Source: CAVTQY01 sp963736975
Lineage (GTDB): Bacteria; Pseudomonadota; Alphaproteobacteria; Acetobacterales; Acetobacteraceae
NCBI GenBank assembly: GCA_963736975.1
Contig: CAVTQY010000003.1
Coordinates: 94,176-158,175, forward strand
Length of the DNA stretch: 64,000 nucleotides
Reading direction: 5' to 3'
Shown: positions 1 through 10,685 of the stretch, piece by piece
How the letters are laid out: each line of letters opens with the position of its first letter
How positions within the stretch are numbered: the first letter of the stretch is position 1
Notes under the pieces: model-generated
What the model was told of the DNA's origin: nothing
Databases searched by the model: none
What the model saw: the letters and a program-made list of their open reading frames with translations, nothing else
Position numbers and translations under genes: made by a program

Positions 1-693
1 TCGAGATTGCGCGGATTATCGCAAAGCGCGCGGATACAGGAATGGGTGGAAACGATCGCCGTCCGTGAACATGCGGCGGCTTGCAGCATTGCCGCGCGCG
101 AGGCATGCGCCACGTCCACAAGCATGCCCAGGCGATTGAGTTCGGCAATCGCCTGCCGGCCGAGCGCGCTGAGCCCGCCATGCTCGGCGTCCTTATCGCC
201 GAGATCGGCGCGCGGATTGGAGGAATCGGCGAGATCGTTGTGCCCGTTATGGGTCAGCGTCAGATAACGGGCGCCGAGCGCGCGGAATTGCGCCAGGCGC
301 CGCAGGTCACCGCCCATTGCGAACCCGTTCTCGACCGCCGGGATGATGGCCAGCACGCCATCCCGCTTGGCGGCCTCGATCTCGGCCGCCGTGACCGTCA
401 GCCGTGCGCTTATACCGCCCCGGCTTTGTCCCATTGCGCGGATGGTGTTCAGCATCCCGATCACGCGTTCCAGCGCCGCCGCTTCGTTACCGGGAGTACG
501 TCACCGCCTGCGGCACATAGGCGACGAAGCAGCCGGCGGCGAGCCCGCCGCGCAGCATCTTCGGCAGGTCAACTTTGCGCGTGGTTTCGGTGAACGGATC
601 GGGGCAGTCGGGCCAGGGGATGTCGATATGCGTATCGATCGTCAGCAGGGAATCGTGAATGGCGGACGCATCCGCGAGGGGGGCATCGTTCAT
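1..693 (-). pseudogene. Membrane dipeptidase (peptidase M19), frameshifted and cut by the window edge
   Basis: Zinc dipeptidases of the M19 (renal dipeptidase) family hydrolyse dipeptides. The N-terminal part (693 down to about 495) carries the metal-binding HxD motif in the context DTHIDIPWP. It ends at a TAA at 487-489. The next frame continues the same protein without loss of homology: an AVENGF segment, LTLTHNGHNDLADS, then VDVAHAS and STHS, all typical of M19. The two frames join near position 495 if one base is removed. The C-terminus lies outside the window. The start at 693 (MNDAP) is preferred over an upstream ATG at 720. A natural frameshift and a sequencing error cannot be told apart here. 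Confidence 0.75.
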
Positions 694-868
694 GCGCGTA
701 CGCTTGTCTCCAGGGCGCAAGCCGTCAAGGGGCGGCTTTCATCGAAGCGTCATTGGACGATGGCCGATCATCCGACACTTCGCCCGCCGCCCAAAGGCGA
801 GATGCCGGGCCGCCGCTCCATCGTGACCAGATTGCTTTCACCCCCCCGTCATCTTAGCGTTCCTCGGT

Positions 869-1237
869 ATGAGCGACCTGTTTGCTCCGCCGGGCGGCTG
901 GCGCGTCCGCATCCTGGATCTCTCGGGAGGAGCCGAGGACAACGTCGTCGAGGTGGTGTCCGGGTTCGAGACCTTGATGCAGGCGAACGCGTTCGCGCGA
1001 CGCTACGTACGTGATTCGGTTGAGCGCTGCCGCGCCCCGGGAATGACCGCCAAGGAGGTTCTGGAGGCCTGGTTCGCCTATGGCGAGGATGCCGAGGTCA
1101 CCGGCGCCGGTGAGGCCGGTTGGCGCAGCGCGACCGAGTTGGGCGACTTCGCCGACCATCGCGCCGGCAGCGAGGAGCGAGACTGGCGCGCACTCGATCC
1201 GCGTCGGATCGACGAGGCGGATGACGAGCAGGAATGA
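869..1237 (+). CDS. Conserved hypothetical protein (122 aa)
   Basis: This is a small acidic soluble protein with no signal peptide or membrane segment. I do not recognise a named domain. The N-terminal half looks like a small alpha/beta fold and the C-terminus is rich in Asp and Glu. Its stop codon overlaps the ATG of the gltX-like pseudogene at 1234 (ATGA arrangement), which implies cotranscription and translational coupling with that gene while it was functional. The frame stays open over the whole length with normal high-GC codon use, so it is probably a real gene. No function is proposed. Confidence 0.6.
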   Translation: MSDLFAPPGGWRVRILDLSGGAEDNVVEVVSGFETLMQANAFARRYVRDSVERCRAPGMTAKEVLEAWFAYGEDAEVTGAGEAGWRSATELGDFADHRAGSEERDWRALDPRRIDEADDEQE

Positions 1238-2360
1238 CGCCGGTCATCCGCTTCGCCGCTCGTCCAAGCGGCCTGCTGCACGTCGGCGACGCGAATCTGG
1301 CGTTGATCGGGTGGCTCTTTGCGCGCGGCCGGAATGGCCGTTTTATCCTTCGGCTGGACGATGCCGACCGCGAGCGATCCAAACCGAACTCTGCGCAAGC
1401 GGCCGAACAGGACCTGCGCTGGCTCGGCGTCGCCTAGGATGCGTGTTCCGTCAATCGGAGCGAGGCGATCTCTACACAGCAGCCATCGAACGGCTCACGG
1501 GCCGGACGACTCTACCCCTGCTTCAAAAACGAGGAGGAGCTGTGTGCCAAACGCCAACAGCGGCTCAGGCGGGGGCTGGCGCCGCTCTACGACCGCGATG
1601 CTGAAGCTGACTGCCGCGCAACGCGCTGCCGCGCAGGTAACGGTAAACGTCCGTATTGCCTGGAACGACCTCGTGCTCGGCCGCCGCGAGGTAAAGCTGC
1701 CCGCCATATCCGAGCCTGTGCTGGTCCGCGCGGATGGCACCCGGCTGCGCACCTTCACTTCCGTGGTTGACGACATCGAAGCGGGTATCACCCATCCTCG
1801 TTCGCGGCGAAGACCAAGTCACCCACACGGCCCTGCAGATGGATATTTTAGCCGCGCTTGCGCCAGCCTCGACCGGCTGGCGGCCAAGTTCGAACTTCTC
1901 CCACATGCCATGTTCGGCAGCGTAGTTCGAACATCCGGCAATTGCTGGCGCTGAACCGTCGCGTGCTGCAAAGCGTCCCCTTCTCCGCCATCGCCGACCG
2001 CCTGCCGAGCGGCGTCACCGAGGCTTTCTGGCTGGCGGTGCGCGGCAGCCTCGATCTGTTGTCGGAGGCGCGCGGCTGGTGAATGTGGTAGCCGGAACCA
2101 TCGTCCCGCCGGTGATCGAAGGCGAGCAGGGATTCCTGAAAATCGCGCTCGAGAAGCTTCCGCCGGAACCCTGGGACAGGAGCCTATGGCGTGCCTGGAC
2201 CAATGCCCTGCGGGAAGCGACGGGCCGCACGGGCCGGGCACTGTCCCGGCCATTGCGTATCGTCCTCACCGGGGAAGAGGACGGACCGGATTTACACGAT
2301 CTGCTGCCGCTGATGGGCCGGATACGTGCGGCCGGCCGGCTACAGGTCGCCGCCGCCTGA
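1234..2360 (+). pseudogene. Second glutamyl-tRNA synthetase (GltX-like), multiply frameshifted
   Basis: Class I synthetase features appear in order but in different frames. First come an N-terminal FAARPSGLLHVGD (the HIGH-type motif) and RLDDADRERS. Then RQSER-GDLYTAAIERL, LYPCFKNEEELCAKRQ, and a Rossmann segment (WNDLVLGRREVKLPAISEP, TFTSVVDDIEAGITH, RGEDQVTHTALQMDILAAL). A C-terminal anticodon-binding part follows (LLALNRRVLQSVPF, GVTEAFWLAVRG, then 2079-2360). At least five frame changes and an in-frame TAG at 1435 separate these blocks. The stretch that should carry the KLSKR (KMSKS) loop, between about 1850 and 1890, is too short to hold it. Loss of that catalytic loop argues for real gene decay. 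Many alphaproteobacteria carry two GltX enzymes, so a functional copy presumably lies elsewhere. Confidence 0.85.
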
Positions 2361-2443
2361 CCCGCGCTGAACAAACGTCGTTGACGCCACTCCGGCCGCA
2401 GGGGCAGACAAGCGGTGCCGCGCCGCCGAGAGGGATTCGCCCG

Positions 2444-2824
2444 ATGCGCCGTTTCGCCGCAGTTGTGTTGCTGAGCCTGCTGGCGGGGAGCGCGCAGGCA
2501 CAGCCGGCCCCGAGCTATGTCGTGTTCTTTCAGGAATGGTCGGCGGCTCTTGACAACCCAGCGCTAGGCGTAATCGGCCAAGCCGCCGATTTCGCCAAGG
2601 CCCATCCGGCAATGCGAGTGCAGGTCACCGGCTTCGCCGATGCAACCGGCAGCCAGAAAGCCAACATCCTGCTGTCCGAATTGCGCGCGCAGGTGGTGGT
2701 GGACCAACTCACGTCCGACGGCGTTGGTCCGCAAAGGATCAGCGATGTCGGCGCCGGTTCAGTGCAATCGGTCTTTACGAAACAGGAGAGCCGACGCGTC
2801 CAGGTGAGCTTCAGCTCACCCTGA
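2444..2824 (+). CDS. OmpA-family periplasmic or outer-membrane protein
   Basis: This 126-residue protein starts with a Sec signal peptide (MRRFAAVVLLSLLAGSAQAQ, cleavage likely after AQA). The remainder resembles a short OmpA C-terminal domain: the VQVTGFADATGS segment matches the peptidoglycan-binding VxGHTDxxGS motif, and LLSELRAQVVVDQLTSDGV matches the following helix. Such domains bind diaminopimelate in peptidoglycan. There is no beta-barrel, so it is probably a soluble periplasmic protein. The ATG at 2444 is chosen because it gives the signal peptide; the open frame further upstream lies in the gltX remnant. It ends two bases before the GTG of recQ. Confidence 0.75.
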   Translation: MRRFAAVVLLSLLAGSAQAQPAPSYVVFFQEWSAALDNPALGVIGQAADFAKAHPAMRVQVTGFADATGSQKANILLSELRAQVVVDQLTSDGVGPQRISDVGAGSVQSVFTKQESRRVQVSFSSP

Positions 2825-2826
2825 CA

Positions 2827-4635
2827 GTGAACCATATCGCTCGGGCGAACCCGCAGGAGATCCTGCAGCGCGTTTTTGGTTTTCCGGCTTTCCGCGGTTT
2901 GCAGGAACCGGTGATCCGCCATGTGCTCGATGGCGGGGATGGTCTGGTATTGATGCCGACTGGCGGCGGCAAGAGCCTTTGTTATCAGGTGCCGGCACTG
3001 TGTCGGTCCGGCACGGCCGTCGTTGTTTCGCCGCTGATTGCCCTGATGGACGATCAGGTTGCGGCGCTGCGCCAGCTCGGCGTCGCCGCCGGCGCTCTGC
3101 ATTCGGAACTCGATCATGCCGAGCAGCGGGGCGTCACCCGCGAGCTGATCGAGGGGGCGCTCGATCTGCTCTACGTGTCGCCCGAACGGCTGCTCTCGAA
3201 TGGCACGCTGGACCGGCTCGCCCGGCTGCGCCTGTCGTTGCTGGCGATTGACGAGGCGCACTGCGTCTCGCAATGGGGGCATGAGTTCCGACCCGAATAT
3301 CGCGCCCTGGCGTGCCTGTCTGAGCGGTTCCCCGGCGTGCCGCGATTGGCGCTCACCGGAACCGCCGATCCGCGTACCCGCAGCGATATTCTGGCCGCGC
3401 TCGGGATGCCGGACGCGGCGGTGTTCGTCGCCAGCTTCCACCGACCGAACCTGCACCTCGCGGCCGAACCGAAGGCGAGCGAAACCGCGCAGCTCGCCGC
3501 GTTGCTGTCGCGTCATCGCGGCGCCTGCGGGATCGTGTATTGCGGGTCGCGCGCCAAGACCGAACGCATCGCCGCGCGGCTGCGCGACAAAAGTCATCCG
3601 GCCTTCGCTTTTCACGCCGGGTTGGAGCGGGCCAATAAGCGGGAGGCCTTGGCGCGATTCCGGTCTGGCGAGCCGGTCGTCGTAGTGGCAACGATCGCCT
3701 TCGGCATGGGGATCGATCGTCCCGATGTCCGCTTCGTTGCCCATTTAGATATGCCTGACAGCCCAGAGGCCTGGTACCAGCAGATCGGCCGCGCCGGCCG
3801 CGACGGCGAACCGGCCGAGATATTGCTGCTGTACGGCGGCCAGGACATTGCCCAGGCACGTCACTGGTTGGCCCAGTCCGGCGCGCCCGAGGCGCAGAAG
3901 CGCATGATGCGCACGCGGCTGGAAGCGATGATCGCGCTCACCGAAACCGTCGGATGCCGCACGCGGTCCCTGCTGTCCTGTTTCGGGGAGGATTTCCCGC
4001 CAGCCTGCGGCCATTGCGACAATTGCGACGCGCCGCCCGCCACCGAAGACGCCACGACTGAGGCGCAAAAAGTGCTCTCGGCGGTGTACCGCACCGGGCA
4101 GATGTTCGGCGGGCTGCATGTCATCGCCGTACTGCGCGGCGAAACCACCGAAGCGGTGCTGCGGCATGGTCATTCGAAGCTCTCGACCTTCGGCGTCGGT
4201 ACCGACCGCCCCCCTGCCTTCTGGCGTGGTTTGATCCGGCAACTGATCGCGCTCGGCGCGCTCGATGTGGACACGGACGGTCATGGCGGGTTGTTTCTGG
4301 TGGAAGAGAAGGCGCGGCCGATCCTACGCGGGGAAGGCAAGGTGATGGTGCGCGGCGCCGTCGCCGCGCAACGTCCGGCTCGCCCGATAGCGCGCCTGAC
4401 GGCTACAGCGGAGCCTGTTGTGGCGGGCGGCGTATTCGAGGCGCTGCGCGGCTGGCGAGCCATCCAAGCAAAGGCCCAGGGAGTGCCGCCTTATCTGATT
4501 TTCCATGACACGGTACTGCGCGAGATCGCCGCCGTCCGTCCGGAATCACTGGAGGAGCTGGGTCAGATCAAGGGTGTCGGCACATCGAAGCTGCAACGCT
4601 ATGGGAGCAGGGTACTGTCGATCGTGTCGCGGTAA
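2827..4635 (+). CDS. recQ: ATP-dependent DNA helicase RecQ
   Basis: RecQ is a 3'-5' superfamily 2 helicase acting in recombination and fork repair. At 602 residues it has the normal bacterial length. Walker A MPTGGGKS lies at residues 43-50, the DEAH box at 142-145, motif III TGTADPRTR near 178, and motif VI QQIGRAGRDG at 318-327. The zinc-binding cysteines are C377, C394, C397 and C400. An RQC domain follows, and the last 75 residues form an HRDC domain (PESLEELGQIKGVG). The likely start is a GTG at 2827, two bases after the OmpA-like gene; an alternative internal start would cut the helicase domain. A strong terminator lies directly downstream. Confidence 0.97.
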   Translation: MNHIARANPQEILQRVFGFPAFRGLQEPVIRHVLDGGDGLVLMPTGGGKSLCYQVPALCRSGTAVVVSPLIALMDDQVAALRQLGVAAGALHSELDHAEQRGVTRELIEGALDLLYVSPERLLSNGTLDRLARLRLSLLAIDEAHCVSQWGHEFRPEYRALACLSERFPGVPRLALTGTADPRTRSDILAALGMPDAAVFVASFHRPNLHLAAEPKASETAQLAALLSRHRGACGIVYCGSRAKTERIAARLRDKSHPAFAFHAGLERANKREALARFRSGEPVVVVATIAFGMGIDRPDVRFVAHLDMPDSPEAWYQQIGRAGRDGEPAEILLLYGGQDIAQARHWLAQSGAPEAQKRMMRTRLEAMIALTETVGCRTRSLLSCFGEDFPPACGHCDNCDAPPATEDATTEAQKVLSAVYRTGQMFGGLHVIAVLRGETTEAVLRHGHSKLSTFGVGTDRPPAFWRGLIRQLIALGALDVDTDGHGGLFLVEEKARPILRGEGKVMVRGAVAAQRPARPIARLTATAEPVVAGGVFEALRGWRAIQAKAQGVPPYLIFHDTVLREIAAVRPESLEELGQIKGVGTSKLQRYGSRVLSIVSR

Positions 4636-4652
4636 GCTTCGGCGTTGAGAGC

Positions 4653-4697
4653 AAAGCTGCCGGCCGCCGGTAGGATGCCGGGACCCGGCAGCTTTTT
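4653..4697 (+). terminator. Rho-independent terminator between recQ and katG
   Basis: The arms AAAGCTGCCGG (4653-4663) and CCGGCAGCTTT (4685-4695) are perfectly complementary over 11 bp and are followed by a short T run ending at 4697. The element lies between the convergent recQ and katG genes. Because the left arm begins with an A run, it could terminate transcripts from both sides. Confidence 0.75.
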
Positions 4698-4736
4698 GCC
4701 CGGAGCTGCTATTCGCGCGTCTCGCGCTTTTCCAGA

Positions 4737-6920
<2,184 letters not shown>

Positions 6921-7002
6921 CTTTCCCTCCGATCGGGTTCGATTGTTTTCCCGTCCTGTATAGCGTTGACCGGCAATCTTGGAAACCGTGAGGCCGTTCG
7001 CA

Positions 7003-7695
7003 TCAGGCGCGCGCCCCGAACACCGCCGAGCCCACGCGCACCCAGGTCGCGCCGTAGGCAATGGCGGTTTCGAAATCCGCCGACATGCCCATGGACAGCA
7101 CAGCGAGCCCGTGGCGCCGGGCACATAGAGCGAGCCATTCGAAATGCGGCCGCGGATCCGCGTCGAGCGGCGGCACGCACATCAGCCCGACGAGCTGTGC
7201 GCCGAAACGGGCCTTGCAGTCTTCGATGAAACGATCCGCCTCGCCGCGGCTTATGCCTGATTTCTGTGCCTCGTCGCCGGTATTGACCTCGACGAGTAGC
7301 CGCGGCCGGCGGCTTTCCTTCTCCATCGCGGCGGCGATCGCGTCAGCTAGGCGCGGGCGATCGAGCGTCTCGATCACATCGGCCAGCCGCACCGCGTCGC
7401 GCGCTTTGTTGGTCTGCAATCCACCGATGATGTGCAGCCGCAGATCGGGATGCGCCGCCTGCAAGACAGGAAATTTCCCCGCTGCCTCCTGCACCCGGTT
7501 TTCGCCAAACACCGTCTGGCCCGCGGCGAGAGCAGCCGCGACGGCCTCGGCGGGCTTGGTCTTGGATACGGCGATCAGCGTGACATCCTCAGGCCGGCGG
7601 CCGGCGGCAAGAGCGGCCGTGGCGATACGATCGCGTACGCGCCGCAGATTGTCGGCGATCGGTGGCAAGGCTTGATCCATGGACGCAAGGCTCAT
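7003..7695 (-). CDS. YggS/YBL036C-family PLP homeostasis protein
   Basis: This family binds pyridoxal phosphate without a known catalytic role and buffers cellular PLP. The 230-residue sequence has the PLP lysine in LIAVSKTKP, then FGENRVQEAAGKF, LHIIGGLQTNK, VNTGDEAQKSG, GLMCVPP and the C-terminal LSMGMSADFETAIAYGATWVRVGSAVFG, all family signatures. The start is either 7695 or the in-frame ATG at 7680. The latter shares the palindrome CCATGG with the divergent start of the ThiE-like gene, so the two coding regions touch or overlap by a few bases. Confidence 0.93.
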   Translation of the reverse strand: MSLASMDQALPPIADNLRRVRDRIATAALAAGRRPEDVTLIAVSKTKPAEAVAAALAAGQTVFGENRVQEAAGKFPVLQAAHPDLRLHIIGGLQTNKARDAVRLADVIETLDRPRLADAIAAAMEKESRRPRLLVEVNTGDEAQKSGISRGEADRFIEDCKARFGAQLVGLMCVPPLDADPRPHFEWLALCARRHGLAVLSMGMSADFETAIAYGATWVRVGSAVFGARA

Positions 7696-8266
7696 CGGCT
7701 GGGCGCGCGCCGTCAAGGCGAGACACAAGGGAACGCCGCCATTGCCGCCGCTCTGGTTGTTCACCGACCAGCATCGCTTGGCTGACCCCTGTAGCGCGGC
7801 GATGCGCCTGCCGCGCGGACTGGCCGGTGTTGTGTTGCGTCATGATGACGATCCGCATCGCGCTGCGATCGGCCGAGAACTTGCCCGCATCTGCCGCATG
7901 CGCCGCCTGCAATTGGTCATCGCCGGCGACGTGCGGCTGGCGGCGGCCTTGAAGGCTGGGGTGCATCTACGCGGCGGACGCTGGCCCGGAGTTTTGCGGC
8001 GCCGCCTGTTGGTCACCAGCTCGGCGCATTCCTGGGCTGAGCTGGTCCGGGCGCGACGGAAGGGCGCGACCTTGGCATTTCTGTCGCCGGTGTTTGCGAC
8101 CGCCAGCCATCCCGGGGCGCGTGCGCTGGGTGCGGTTCGGTTCGCGCGGCTCGCCGCAGGCGCTGGCTTGGCTGTGTTCGCGCTGGGCGGGATCACCGGA
8201 GGGACAATCCGGCAACTGCCCGCCGTCTGTCGAGGGCTTGGCGCTATCAGGGCGCTTACAGAGTAA
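7679..8266 (+). CDS. ThiE/TenI-like thiamine phosphate synthase family protein
   Basis: This 195-residue TIM-barrel protein resembles thiamine phosphate synthase, which joins the pyrimidine and thiazole halves of thiamine. It has LWLFTDQHRLADP near the N-terminus, RRLLVTSSAHSWAEL, then ATLAFLSPVFATASHPGARALG and VFALGGITGGT at the phosphate-binding end. The usual GVSTHS and PTxTK motifs are altered (SSAHS, ATASHPG), so it could be a divergent ThiE or a TenI-type paralogue; activity is uncertain. It is divergent from the yggS-type gene, and the start codons meet at one CCATGG. No TPP riboswitch is visible upstream, and there is no room for one. Confidence 0.75.
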   Translation: MDARLIGWARAVKARHKGTPPLPPLWLFTDQHRLADPCSAAMRLPRGLAGVVLRHDDDPHRAAIGRELARICRMRRLQLVIAGDVRLAAALKAGVHLRGGRWPGVLRRRLLVTSSAHSWAELVRARRKGATLAFLSPVFATASHPGARALGAVRFARLAAGAGLAVFALGGITGGTIRQLPAVCRGLGAIRALTE

Positions 8267-8351
8267 TCGCGGCGGTCGTCGCCGGCGTTCACGCCCCCTC
8301 TATGCTCGCGCCGCGGCCACGGGCCACTACGCGGGATCCCATCGGGGCCGG

Positions 8352-8380
8352 CTGACGAACGGGGAATTGTCGTTTATGAT
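8352..8380 (+). promoter_or_regulatory. Candidate sigma-70 promoter of tRNA-Leu
   Basis: CTGACG at 8352-8357 and TATGAT at 8375-8380 are separated by exactly 17 bases. The mature tRNA begins 10 bases after the -10 box. The match to consensus is 4/6 and 5/6. The promoter proposed for tRNA-Val has the same spacing, which strengthens the call. Confidence 0.5.
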
Positions 8381-8390
8381 ACGCGCGGTT

Positions 8391-8477
8391 GCGGGCGTGG
8401 CGGAATTGGCAGACGCGCCGGACTCAAAATCCGGTTCTGGTGACAGAGTGTCGGTTCGACCCCGACCGCCCGCACCA
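8391..8477 (+). tRNA. tRNA-Leu (anticodon CAA)
   Basis: The acceptor stem GCGGGCG (8391-8397) pairs with CGCCCGC (8467-8473). The anticodon stem CCGGA/TCCGG encloses the loop CTCAAAA, giving anticodon CAA for UUG codons. A long variable arm follows, as expected for a class II tRNA. The T arm has GGTTCGACCCC. The CCA end is encoded at 8475-8477. The stop codon of the convergent amidase gene begins one base later, so no separate terminator fits between them. Confidence 0.97.
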
Positions 8478-8478
8478 G

Positions 8479-9903
8479 TCAATTCCAATCAGGCGGTGGG
8501 ACGAAGCCCTGCCAGGATTGCTCCAGCAGGCGCGCGACGTCGATCGTCGTGCGGTCGCCGTATTGCGGCCCGATGATCTGAATACCTATGGGCAGCCCGG
8601 ATCGCGTGAAGCCAAGCGGCGCCACCGTTGCGGGCAGCAGGAAGAAGCCGGAGATGCCGGCCCAGAACATCTGGTCCGTCGTCGGCACGCGATGGCCGTT
8701 CACCTCGATCGTGCGATCCCATCGTTCGCCCTGGTGATCGTGCGGCTGCGCTGCCGATGCCGCAGCCGGACAGAGCAAAACATCCCAGCCTTTGAAAAAT
8801 GCCGCCCACGCTCGGCGCATGTGTTGGCGCCTTTCGTTACCGAGCAGTAAATCGCGGTGACGGAGCGAAATGCCGCGCGCCATCAGCGCATAATAGCCGG
8901 TGTCGTCGGCCGGCAGGCGCCTGGCCTCAGCTTGCCAGCGCTCCATCTCCGCGTCATCGGCTCGGGTGCTGGTGGTGGCGCGCAGCATGGTTATGTAAAG
9001 CCGGTGCGCCTCGGCAAGGTCGAAATCCGGACACGCGCTGGCGCTCACCTGTGCACCTTGCTTCCTGAGAAACGACGCAAGCGCCTCGATTTTTCCGACG
9101 ATCTCGCCATCCACTTCGGCGCACGGATGATCGCTCATGACCGCGATCCGCGATCCGGCGAAACCCGAAGCGCGCGACGAGGCAAGCTCCAGTTTCCAGC
9201 CGTTCGCCTCGATCTCATCGGGGCCGGCGATAACGTCCAGTTCCAATGCAAGATCCTCGGCCGAACGGGCCAGCGGACCGATCACCGCGATATCGGCCGG
9301 AGACACGGCGCCGCTTGGGCAGATCCCCCAAGTCGGCTTATGGCCGAATACGCCGCAATAATGCGCCGGGTTGCGGATTGATGAACCGATATCGCTGCCG
9401 ATCTCCAGCCCGGTGAGGCCGGCGGCTAGCGCCGCCGCCGAACCGCCCGACGATCCGCCGGGCGAGAGCGCCAGGTCCCATGGATTGTTGGTGGTGCCGT
9501 AAATCTCATTGTAGCTCTGCCAGTCCGCGAGGTGCAGCGGCACGTTGGTCTTGCCGAAAATTACCGCGCCGGCTCGTCGCAGACGAGCGACAGGCAAAGC
9601 GTCGCTTTCTGCGATCGCGTCGCGCTGCGCCGGGATGCCCCTGGTCGTCGGCAGACCGGTACTGTCGAAACTTTCCTTCACCGTCATCGGCACGCCGAAC
9701 AATGGCGCGGATTTGTCCGCTTGGTTGTCGAGCGCCTTCGCCCGCGCCCGGGCGCGATCGAAATCGCGCACCACCACGGCGTTGATCTTCGCGTCGTGGC
9801 GTTCAACCCGCGCGATGAAATGCTCGAGCAACTCCAGCGCACCGATCTCGCCGCTGCGCACGAGCGCGGCGAGCCGGTGCGCCGGCGAGAAGGACACGTC
9901 CAT
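8479..9903 (-). CDS. Amidase signature family protein
   Basis: Amidase-signature enzymes hydrolyse amide bonds through a Ser-cisSer-Lys triad. The 474-residue protein has the catalytic lysine in PMTVKESF and the glycine/serine-rich stretch SPGGSSGGSAAALAAG with the cis-serine. The nucleophile is in EIGSDIGSSIRNPAHYCGV, and HKPTWG follows. It is not a full-length match to GatA of the aminoacyl-tRNA amidotransferase and has no GatB or GatC neighbour, so the substrate is unknown. The ATG at 9903 (MDVSFSPAHRL) overlaps the stop of the upstream SDR gene (TGATG), which indicates a two-gene operon with translational coupling. Confidence 0.92.
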   Translation of the reverse strand: MDVSFSPAHRLAALVRSGEIGALELLEHFIARVERHDAKINAVVVRDFDRARARAKALDNQADKSAPLFGVPMTVKESFDSTGLPTTRGIPAQRDAIAESDALPVARLRRAGAVIFGKTNVPLHLADWQSYNEIYGTTNNPWDLALSPGGSSGGSAAALAAGLTGLEIGSDIGSSIRNPAHYCGVFGHKPTWGICPSGAVSPADIAVIGPLARSAEDLALELDVIAGPDEIEANGWKLELASSRASGFAGSRIAVMSDHPCAEVDGEIVGKIEALASFLRKQGAQVSASACPDFDLAEAHRLYITMLRATTSTRADDAEMERWQAEARRLPADDTGYYALMARGISLRHRDLLLGNERRQHMRRAWAAFFKGWDVLLCPAAASAAQPHDHQGERWDRTIEVNGHRVPTTDQMFWAGISGFFLLPATVAPLGFTRSGLPIGIQIIGPQYGDRTTIDVARLLEQSWQGFVPPPDWN

Positions 9904-10685
9904 CAGGCGATCGAGGAGTTGAACGCGCCGCCGTCGAGCAGCAGGTTGTGTCCGACGATGAAGCCGGACGAGGCAGCGCAAAGAAAGGCGCACGCCTCGC
10001 CAAACTCGGCCGGATCGCCGACGCGCCCGGTGGGGTTTTCCCGTCCACGCAGCGCGAGTTCTTCCTCGACGGTGCGGTTGTTTCGCTGTGCCAGATGCGC
10101 GGCACCGCTGCGCAGCCGGTCGGTCAGGAACGGACCCGGCAGGATGTTGTTGATAGTGACATTATGCTTGGCCACCTGCCGCGCCAGGCCGGCGACGAAG
10201 CCGGTGAGGCCGGCGCGGGCACCGTTGCTCATGCCGAGCTGCGGGATCGGCGATTTCACCGAGGCCGAGGTGATGTTCACGATGCGGCCGAATTTCCGCT
10301 CGATCATGCCATCGAGCACCGCTTTAATCATGAAGATCGGGGCCAGCATGTTGGCGTCCAGCGCGCGCAGCCAGGCCTCGCGGTCCCATTCGCGGAAATC
10401 GCCGGGCGGCGGGCCGCCGGCGTTGTTCACCAGAATGTCGGGCGCCGGGCAGGCTGCGTGTGCCGCGGCGCGGCCCGCTTCGGTGCTGATGTCACCCGCA
10501 ACCGGCGTAACCTTCGCGCCGGTCGCCTGACGGATCTCGGCCGCCGTGCGCTCCAGTTCATGGGCGGTGCGGGCGGTGATCACCAGCTCGGCCCCCTCGC
10601 GGGCGAGCGACATCGCGCAGGCGCGGCCGAGCCCCTTGCTAGCGGCGCACACGATGGCCTTGCGGCCCTTGATACCGAGGTCCAT
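9903..10685 (-). CDS. SDR-family oxidoreductase with atypical active site
   Basis: This 260-residue short-chain dehydrogenase/reductase has a normal Rossmann nucleotide-binding site (CAASKGLGRACA at 13-24), the NNAG motif at 87-90 and NITS with the catalytic serine at S140. The positions where YxxxK should lie read GMSNGARAGLTG, so Tyr is replaced by S153/N154 and Lys by R157. The same NGARxGLTGF wording is known to me from a subgroup of proteobacterial SDRs, so it is probably inherited rather than a mutation. The ATG at 10685 has an AGGGGG ribosome site. The stop codon overlaps the start of the amidase gene. Confidence 0.9.
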   Translation of the reverse strand: MDLGIKGRKAIVCAASKGLGRACAMSLAREGAELVITARTAHELERTAAEIRQATGAKVTPVAGDISTEAGRAAAHAACPAPDILVNNAGGPPPGDFREWDREAWLRALDANMLAPIFMIKAVLDGMIERKFGRIVNITSASVKSPIPQLGMSNGARAGLTGFVAGLARQVAKHNVTINNILPGPFLTDRLRSGAAHLAQRNNRTVEEELALRGRENPTGRVGDPAEFGEACAFLCAASSGFIVGHNLLLDGGAFNSSIA

